From positions 1-64,000 of the forward strand of contig NZ_JAGPWC010000003.1 of assembly GCF_018119405.1 (NCBI RefSeq): DNA of 64,000 nt, written 5' to 3'. The translations under genes and the position numbers were made by a program. This stretch comes from Massilia sp. ST3 (lineage in GTDB: Bacteria > Pseudomonadota > Gammaproteobacteria > Burkholderiales > Burkholderiaceae_D). Shown here one piece after another: positions 43,036 to 51,100 of the stretch (position 1 is its first letter; every line of letters begins with the position of its first letter). The notes below the pieces were generated by a model, which ran no database searches, was not told the origin of the DNA, and was given only the letters and a program-made list of their open reading frames with translations.

Positions 43036-44994
43036 ATGACCATGGAAATCTACCTCGACGCCAACGCCACCTCGCCCGTCCTGCCCGCCGCCATCGACGC
43101 CGCCACCGCCGCGATGCGCGACTGCTTCGGCAACCCGAGCAGCAGCCATGCGGCCGGATTGCGGGCGCGGGCGCTGCGCGAAGCGGCGCGGGCGGCGGCG
43201 CGGCGCGTGATCGGGGCGCCCACAGGGCGGGTCATGTTCAACAGCGGCGCCACCGAGGGCATCCAGACCGCGGTGCTGTCGGCGCTGTGCGCGGTGCGCG
43301 AACGGCGCGCGCGCGGCGAAGCCTGCGGCGAGCTGCTGCTCTACGGCGCCACCGAGCACAAGGCGGTGCCGGAAAGCCTGGCGCACTGGAACCGCGTGCT
43401 CGGCACAGGGCTGGAACTGCGCGCGCTGCCGGTCGACGCCGACGGCCGCCACCGGCTTGAGATCCTGCGCGAGCTGGCGCCGCGCGCCGCCCTGGTCTGC
43501 ACCATGGCCGCCAACAACGAGACCGGCGTCGTCTCCGACCTGGCCGCGATCGAAGGCGTGCTGGAGGACTGCGCCAGCCCGGCGCTGTGGATGGTCGACT
43601 GCGTGCAGGCGCTCGGCAAGCTGCCGCTGGACCTGGGCCGCAGCCGCATCGACTACGCGCCGTTCTCCGGCCACAAGCTGTACGCGCCCAAGGGCATCGG
43701 CATGCTGTACGTGCGCGAAGGCGCGCCCTACACGCCCCTGATGTGCGGCGGCGGCCAGGAAGAGGGCCAGCGCTCCGGCACCGAGAACATGGCCGGCATC
43801 GCGGCCTTCGGCGCCGTGCTCGAGGCGCTGGAGCGGGGCGACACCTTCCGCACCCATGCGGAGCTGCTGGTCTGCCGCGAGCGCCTGGTGCAGGCCTTGC
43901 GCGCGGCCTTCCCGGACATCGCCTTCAACGCGCCGTTGGCGCATGCGCTGCCCACCACGCTCAACTTCTCGGTGCCGGGCGCCAGCAGTTCGGACCTGCT
44001 CGAGATCTTCGACGCCGCCGGCGTGCGCGTCAGCGCGGGCTCGGCCTGTTCGGCGGCCAAGGCCGCGCCCAGTCATGTCCTGGACGCGATGGGCCTGCCG
44101 CCCGGGCGCAGCGCCGCGGCGGTGCGCCTGTCCTTCGGCCCGCTGGTCGATGACGCCACCATCGACGCCGCCTGCGCCGGCATCGCGCGCTGCGGCCGCG
44201 CCCTGGCATTGTCGGTGCTGGCGCCGTCGCCGCTGCTCGGCAGGCCGCACGGCCTGGTGCAGCTCGATGCCGAAGGCAAGACCGGCTGGCTGCTGTTCGA
44301 TGCGGACGCGCGCGCCTGCATCGCGATCGATCCCCCGGCGGCCCAGGCCGCGCGCGCGGCGGGCATGCTGCGCGCGGGCGGCTACCGCCTGCTGGCGGCC
44401 CTGCATACGGGTCTCGATGATGCGGGCGCGGCCAGCCTGTGCCGGGAGTGCGGCGGCGCGCCGGGCTGGCCGTTCGCCGCGGACGCCATCGCGTTCGGCG
44501 GTGAACGCCTGGGCCGGGTGGAGCATGGCGCCGGCAACGTCTACCTGTTCGGCGCGGCGCAGGAGCCGCGCTTCGTATTTACGGGCGGCTGCGAACTGTG
44601 GCCGGAACTGGCGCAAGGCGGGGTGCGCTGCGGCGCCGACAGCGAGCGACCGGTCGCCGTCTCCGCGGCCGTACCGCTGGGCGACGAGGACATGGAACTC
44701 GACAGCGAGGCGGCGCTGCGCCTGCTGGAGCAGTATCCGGACGCCCTGGTCATCGACGTGCGCGACCTGCGCGAACATGGCGCCGGCGAAGCGCGCCTGC
44801 ACGGCCGCCCGGCCCACAACTTGCCCCTGGCGCGCCTGGCGGAACACAGCGGCCATTTCCTCCACGGCGAGCGCCGTCCGCTGCTCTTCGTTTGCCGCAG
44901 CGGCGCACGCAGCCTGCGCGCCGCGCGCGTCCTGCGCCAGCTGGGCCGCGGCCAGACCTGGTGCCTGGCCGGCGGCCTCGCCCTCATGGACTGA
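43036..44994 (+). CDS. Cysteine desulfurase fused to a degenerate MBL-like and a rhodanese domain
   Basis: A 652-residue three-part protein. Residues 1-375 are a class V aminotransferase fold of the IscS/NifS group: YLDANATSP start, TEHKAV, PLP-lysine Lys214 in SGHKLYAPKG, and mobile-loop Cys338 in GSACSAAKA. Residues about 385-540 look like a metallo-beta-lactamase/persulfide-dioxygenase domain (TGWLLFDADARACIAIDPP) but the HxHxDH zinc motif is replaced by LHTGLDDAG, so it is probably non-catalytic. Residues about 560-652 are a rhodanese with Cys620 in FVCRSGARS. Persulfide made at Cys338 could be passed to Cys620. ATG 43042 is an alternative start. Divergent from an Lrp-type regulator. Confidence 0.88.
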   Translation: MTMEIYLDANATSPVLPAAIDAATAAMRDCFGNPSSSHAAGLRARALREAARAAARRVIGAPTGRVMFNSGATEGIQTAVLSALCAVRERRARGEACGELLLYGATEHKAVPESLAHWNRVLGTGLELRALPVDADGRHRLEILRELAPRAALVCTMAANNETGVVSDLAAIEGVLEDCASPALWMVDCVQALGKLPLDLGRSRIDYAPFSGHKLYAPKGIGMLYVREGAPYTPLMCGGGQEEGQRSGTENMAGIAAFGAVLEALERGDTFRTHAELLVCRERLVQALRAAFPDIAFNAPLAHALPTTLNFSVPGASSSDLLEIFDAAGVRVSAGSACSAAKAAPSHVLDAMGLPPGRSAAAVRLSFGPLVDDATIDAACAGIARCGRALALSVLAPSPLLGRPHGLVQLDAEGKTGWLLFDADARACIAIDPPAAQAARAAGMLRAGGYRLLAALHTGLDDAGAASLCRECGGAPGWPFAADAIAFGGERLGRVEHGAGNVYLFGAAQEPRFVFTGGCELWPELAQGGVRCGADSERPVAVSAAVPLGDEDMELDSEAALRLLEQYPDALVIDVRDLREHGAGEARLHGRPAHNLPLARLAEHSGHFLHGERRPLLFVCRSGARSLRAARVLRQLGRGQTWCLAGGLALMD

Positions 44995-45062
44995 CTCATC
45001 CGGGCAACAGGACAAGGGGCGGTCAGCCATACTGAGCACCTTTGTTCGTCAGCGCACAGTAT

Positions 45063-45119
45063 CCGCCATGCCATTCTTCTAGCATGGCGGAGGCCGTGCG
45101 CACCCAGCTGCGCAGGCCT
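45063..45119 (+). promoter_or_regulatory. Tandem hairpins in the leader of the giant NdvB-like gene
   Basis: CCGCCATGC (45063-45071) pairs with GCATGGCGG (45082-45090). Immediately after, AGGCC...GGCCT (45091-45119) encloses two TGCGCA palindromes and forms a second hairpin. The start codon lies about 40 bases further on. The first may terminate or insulate the upstream gene; together they could regulate the giant downstream frame. No T tract is present. Confidence 0.45.
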
Positions 45120-45157
45120 CCGTGTCGAGGTCCCTGTTGAAACTGGAGAACAATCCG

Positions 45158-48100
45158 ATGGCCGACGAGCCGCCCGCGCGTCCTGGCCCGGATCAGGACG
45201 ATGACGCCCCCTTGCGGGCCGCCCCCCTGAGCGCGGCCCAGCTGGCCGTGCACGGGCGCCAGCTCGCCGCGCGCCACCAGACGGCTGGCACCGCACCTGC
45301 CGCCGACCTGCCAGTCCTCCTGTCACAGAATGCGGACGCCATCGCGCGCGCCTGCGACACGCTCGACCGCGCGGCGCGCGCCGGCATCGAGATCCCGGCC
45401 GCGGGCGCGCGCCTGCTCGACCAGTACCACCTGGTGGATGCCCAGGTGCGGCTGGCGCGCGGCCAGCTGCTGCAGGGCGTGCGCCCGCTGCCGCACCTTG
45501 GCGCCGGCGGCAAGGTGGAAGGCGAGCCGCGCGCCTGGCGCCTGGTGCTGGAAGCCGTCGCCCATGGCGACGGCCGGGTCGAGCCGGACCAGCTGGCACG
45601 CTTCCTGGCCGCCTACCAGGAAGGCGCGCCGCTGGCGCTGGCCGAACTGGACGCGCTGCCCTGCCTGCTGCGCCTGGCCCTGATCGACAACCTGCGCCGT
45701 CTTGCCGCGCGCGCCGCGCGCGCCTGCCTCGAACGCGACAAGGCCGCCGGCTGGGCCGTGCGCATGGTCGACACCAGCGAACAGCGTCCCGGCGACCTGA
45801 TCCTGCTGGTGGCGGACATGGCGCGCGAGGTCCAGCCGCTGGGCAGCAGCTTCGTGGCGGAACTAGCGCGCCGCCTGCAAGGGCAGGGCGGGGTGCTGGC
45901 GCAGGCGCTGGACTGGATCGACACGCGCCTGGCCGACGAGGGCTCCGGCATCGCCCAGCAGCTGCAGCTGGAGCGCAGCGAGCAGGCCGACGACGCGGTG
46001 TCCGCCGCCAACAGCCTGGCCAGCCTGCGCCTGGCGGGTGGCGTCGACTGGCGCGCCTTTGCCGAACAGATCGGCGCCGTCGAACAGGTATTGCGCGCCG
46101 ATCCGGACGGCAGCTACGCCCGCATGGACGGCGCCACCCGCGACCAGTACCGGCAAGCCGTCGAACGACTGGCCCGGGCCACGGGCCATGGCGAGACCGA
46201 AGTGGCGCAGGAGGCGCTGGCCCTGTCCGGCATCCACCTGGCGCCGGGCGAGGGGGGACTGGACCGGCGCACCCGCCACGTCGGCTATTACCTGGCCGGG
46301 CCGGGACGCGAGCAGCTGGAAGAGCGCCTGCGCGCCGATGCGGGACCGGCCCGCCGGCTGCGCCGCCTGGCCCAGCGCCGCCCCCTGGCCGCCCGCATCG
46401 GCGCGCTTGTCCTCCTGGCCCTGCTGTTCACCGCCACCCTCGTGTCCCATGCGCGCCAGGACGGCGTCGGCGCCGGCCTGCTGGCGGTAATCGGGCTTCT
46501 GGCCCTGGCCGGCGCGAGCGAGCTGGCGCGCGCCATGGTGCGCATGATGGCGGGCTGGATCGCGCCGCCGCCGCCAACGCCGCGCATGGACTTCGGCGCC
46601 GGCATCCCGCACGGCGCCCAGGCCCTGGTCGCCGTGTCGGCCTCGCTGGGTGACGAAGGCCAGGTAGCCGCCCTGTGCCGCGACCTGGAGGTGCGCTACC
46701 TCGGCAACCGCGACCCGCGCCTGCGTTTCTGCCTGCTGGCCGACTTGCCCGACGCCGGCAGCGCGCAGATGCCGGGCGACCAGGCGCTGCTAGAGCGCGC
46801 GCGCGCCGCCATCGACGCGCTGAACGCCAGGTACGGCCACGAGCAGGTGGTCGAGACCTACGACGAACAGGGCGAGCCGGATGCGGCGACCGCCAGGATC
46901 GAACCCTTCCTGCTGCTGGTGCGCACCCGCACCTGGAGCCCGAGCGAGCATGCCTGGATCGGACGCGAGCGGCGCCGCGGCCAGCTGGCCGACCTGAACG
47001 ACTACCTGTGCGGCGCCAAAGGAAATGCAAGCGAGCAGTTCGTGCTGGCCGCCGGCGCGCTCCAGGCGCTGGCCGAGCTGCGCTATGTCATCGCCATCGA
47101 TTCCGCCACCAGCCTGCCGATCGACGCCGCGCGCCGCCTGGTGGCGGCCATGGCGCATCCGCTCAACCAGCCGGTGCTGGGCAAGGACGGCCGCGTGCTG
47201 GAAGGCCATGGCCTGCTGCGCCCTGCTGTGCGCGCGGCGCTGCCGGAGCAGGGCGCGACCCGCTACGAGCGGCTATGGGCGGATGGCGCGGGCACCTGGG
47301 CCGGGCCGGGCGCAGGCTGCGGCGCGAGCACCGATCCCGGCCTGGGCTGGGCGGCCATCTACGACATCGATGCCTGGCAACGCGCCTGCGGCGGCGAAGG
47401 GCGCGGCGAGGGACGCCCCGCACCGGGCTTGCCGGAAGAAGACCGCCTGCGCTGCGGCGCCGTGCACGACCTGCGCCTCGACGCCCTGCATCCCGCCACC
47501 TATGGCGAGCATGCGCTGCGCCGCCACCGCGCGGCGCGCGCCCACTGGCAGATCGCGGGCAGCCTGGGAAGCAGGAAGGACCCCGCGCCGCTGGTGCAGC
47601 CGCATGCGCGCTGGCGCCTGTTCGACCGCCTGCGCGAAAGCCTGGCCGCGCCCGCGCTGCTGGTGCTGCTGGTCCTGTGCTGGTCCCTGCTGGCCGCGCC
47701 CGTGTTCTGGAGCATGGCCGTGCTGTCCGTGTACTTTTTGCCGGCCCTGTTCGGCAGCCTGGTGGCGCTGGCCGACCGGCCGCACGACGCGCCCTGGCGC
47801 CAGCACCTGGACGGCTGGGCGCGCGGAGCCCGGGTGCCGCTGGTGCGCGCCGCGCTGTCGGCCGCCTTCCTGCCGCATGCCGCCTTTTGCCAGTTCGATG
47901 CCGCGCTCAAGGGACTATGGCGGCGCAACGTCTCGCGCCGCCGCCTGCTGGAGTCGCGCCCGGCCTTCCTGGCGCGCCCCGGCGCCGCCATCGACAGCAA
48001 CTGGCGCAGCATGTGGTTCGCCCCCGCGCTGGCGGTCGGTGTCGCCGTGCTGCTGACCTTCGTCAATCCTTATGCCCTGTTCTCGGCCGCGCCCCTGCTG

Positions 48101-51100
48101 CTGGTGTGGTTCCTGTCGCCGACCCTGGCCTGGTGGATCAGCCAGCCGGCGCGCTCGCGCACGCCGCGCCTGGCCGCGGCCGAAAACGCCTTCCTGCGCG
48201 CGCTGGCGCGGCGCAACTGGAGCTTCTTCGAAGACCATCCGGGCGCCAAGCGGCTGGCGCCGGAAGCGGTGCTCGAGCATCCGCAGCCGGCGGTCGACGC
48301 GCGCGTCTCGCCGGCGGGCATGGGCCTGTCGCTGCTGGCCGGGCTGGCGGCCCACGATTTCGGCTTCCTGCCGGCCAGCGCGCTCCTGGACCGCACCCAG
48401 GCGATCCTGGCTTCGATGGAGCTGCTGGAAAGCTGGCGCGGACACGTCTTCGAGTGGTACGACGGCGCCACCCTGGCGCCGGTCGAGCCGGCCTTCGTGT
48501 CCACCGCCGCCAGCGGCAGCCTGCTGCTGTCCCTGCGCACCCTGGCCGCCGGCCTGGACGAGCTGCCGGAACGCCTGGTACTGGAGCCGGCGCTGCTGGA
48601 CGGCATCCGTGCGGCGCTGCGCGTGGTGGAGGATTGCGCGGCCGATGCGCCGCCCGCGCTGCGGGGCGCCGTGGCCGCCGTCGCGCGCACCCTCGAGCCG
48701 GACCGCTGCCGCGCCATCGATACCTTGCCGGGCCTCACCGATTGCCTGCGCGCGGTGGCCACCGAAGCGCTGCATCTCAGCCAGTCGCTGCCCGAGGACG
48801 CGCCCGCCGCGCTGCGGTCCTGGACCACGCGCCTGGCGAAGCAGTGCGACGCCCAGGTGGAGGAGCTGTTCGCCCTGGCGCCCTGGATGCGCACGGCCCA
48901 GGAATATGTGATCGGCGCCGACCTGACCCGCATTCCCACCCTGCGCGAACTGGCCGCCTTCGAGCCGCCTTCGTCGAACGCGGCGCTGGCGCGCCACGTG
49001 GCCCAGGGGCGCGACGCTGCACGGCGCCGGCTGGCGCGCATCGACGAGCTGGCGCAGCAGGCGCGCGAGCTGGCGAAAATGGACTTCCGCGCGCTCTACG
49101 ACGCCGCCGCCGGCCTGCTGGCGGCGGGGTGGCACGTGCGCGACGAACGCCTCGACGGCGACAGCTGTGACCTGCTGGCATCGGAGGCGCGCATGGCCAG
49201 CTACGCGGCCGTGGCCCAGGGACAGCTTGGGCAGGAGCACTGGCAGTCGCTGGGCCGGCCCGTGCGCATCGAAGAAGCCGGGCCGCTGCTGCTGTCGCGC
49301 TGCGGCGCGCTGTCGGACTACCTGGCGCCCCAGCTCCTGATGCCGTCCTGGCGCGACACCCTGCTCGACAGCGCGGGGCGCGCCCTGGTGCGCGCCCAGG
49401 CCGCACACGCGCGCCGTCACGACCTGCCCTGGGGCTTCTCGGAATCCGGCTGCAACGCGGTCGACGGCGCCGCGCGCTACCGTTTCAGCCGCTTCGGCAT
49501 CCCGGCCGCCTCCCTGCAGCGGCGCGCGCCGGACGAGCTGGTGGCCGCTCCCTACGCCACCCTGCTGGCGCTGCCCGTGGCGCCGGCGCTGGCGCTGGCC
49601 AACCTCGAGCGCCTGGGCGCGGCGGGGCTGCTGGGCGAGCATGGCTACTACGAAGCGGTCGACTACGCGCCTTCGCGCCTGCCGCAGGGCGAGCGCCAGG
49701 TGGTGGTGCGTGCCTGGGTGGCGCGCCACCAGGCAATGGGTTTGCTGGGACTGGCGCAAGCCCTGCTGGACGCGCCGATGCAGCGCCGCTTCATGGCCGA
49801 CCCCGAGCTGCGCGCCGCCAGCGTCCTGCTGCAGGAAGCCTTGCCCGCTTCCGGCGCGGCGACGCCGGTACGCTATGGCCCCGGCGCGCTCCAGGACGAT
49901 CTGCCGGCGGCGCGCGCCTATGCCCGCGTGATCGCCCAGGGCGCCAGCGCGCTGCCCGAGGTCCAGCTGCTGTCGAACGGCACCCTGCACGCCGTGGTCG
50001 GCAGCGATGGCGCCGGCCCCACCCGCTGGGAAGGCAGCCTGCTCACGCGTTCCGGCATGGCCTGCTACGTGCGCGACGCCGGCAGCGGCCAGCTATGGTC
50101 CAACACCCCGCAGCCGGCCCTGGTCCAGCCGGAGCGCAGCGAGACCGTCTTCGCCGAAGGACGCGCCAGCTTCCGCCGCCACGACCACGGCATCGACATG
50201 GTGACCGACGTGGTGGTGGCGCCGGACGAGGACGTCGAGCTGCGCCGCGTCCGCATCGCCAACCGCGGCGCGGCGCCGCGCACGCTGGAGCTGACCAGCT
50301 GCGTGGAACTGGTGGCGCCGCCGGTGGAGGCAGGCAGGAAAAGCAGCGTGTCCGCCTGGCTGGACGAGCAGGCCGGCGCCCTGATGTGCGTGACGGAGCA
50401 GGACGCGCCGGTGGTGCTGCACCTGATGGTGCTGCGCGGCGAGGCCGGCGAGCTTGATGACTCCAGCTGCGAGACCAGCCGCGCGCGCTTTATCCGGCGC
50501 GGCCACGACCGCCGCGCGCCGCAGGCGGTGCTGCGCGGCGGCGCGCTGCCGGGCGTGGATCCGGAGCCAAGCCGGCCGCTGCTGGCGATGCGCCGCATCC
50601 TGCACCTGGCGCCCGGCCAGGAAGCGGTCGTCGACCTGGTGCTGGGCGCCACTGGCGGACTGGCCTCCGCGCGCGAACTTGCGCAGCGCTTCCAGTCGGG
50701 CCATGCGGTCGACCATGCGGTCGAGGCGGCCTGGACCCACGGCCAGGCTTTCCTGCGCCGCGTGGACGTGAGCGAGGCCGACGCCCAGCTCTACACCCGC
50801 CTGGCCGGCTGCCTGCTGCATCCGGTGCCGGCCCTGCGCATCGACGCCGCCGTCATCGCCCGCAACGTGCGCGGGCGCGAGGACCTGGCGCCCTACGGGA
50901 TCGACGGGACCCTGCCGGTGGTGCTGCTGCAGGTCGGCCAGGGCCCGGAGTCCGACCTGGTGCGCCAGACCCTGCAAGCCCACGCCTACTGGCGCAGCCG
51001 CGGCCTGGCGATCGACCTGCTGGTGCTGTGCGACAGCGCCGCCGCGCGCGAGCAAGTGATGCACCTGGCCGCGCCGGTGCTCGATCCCTCCACCTTCGAG

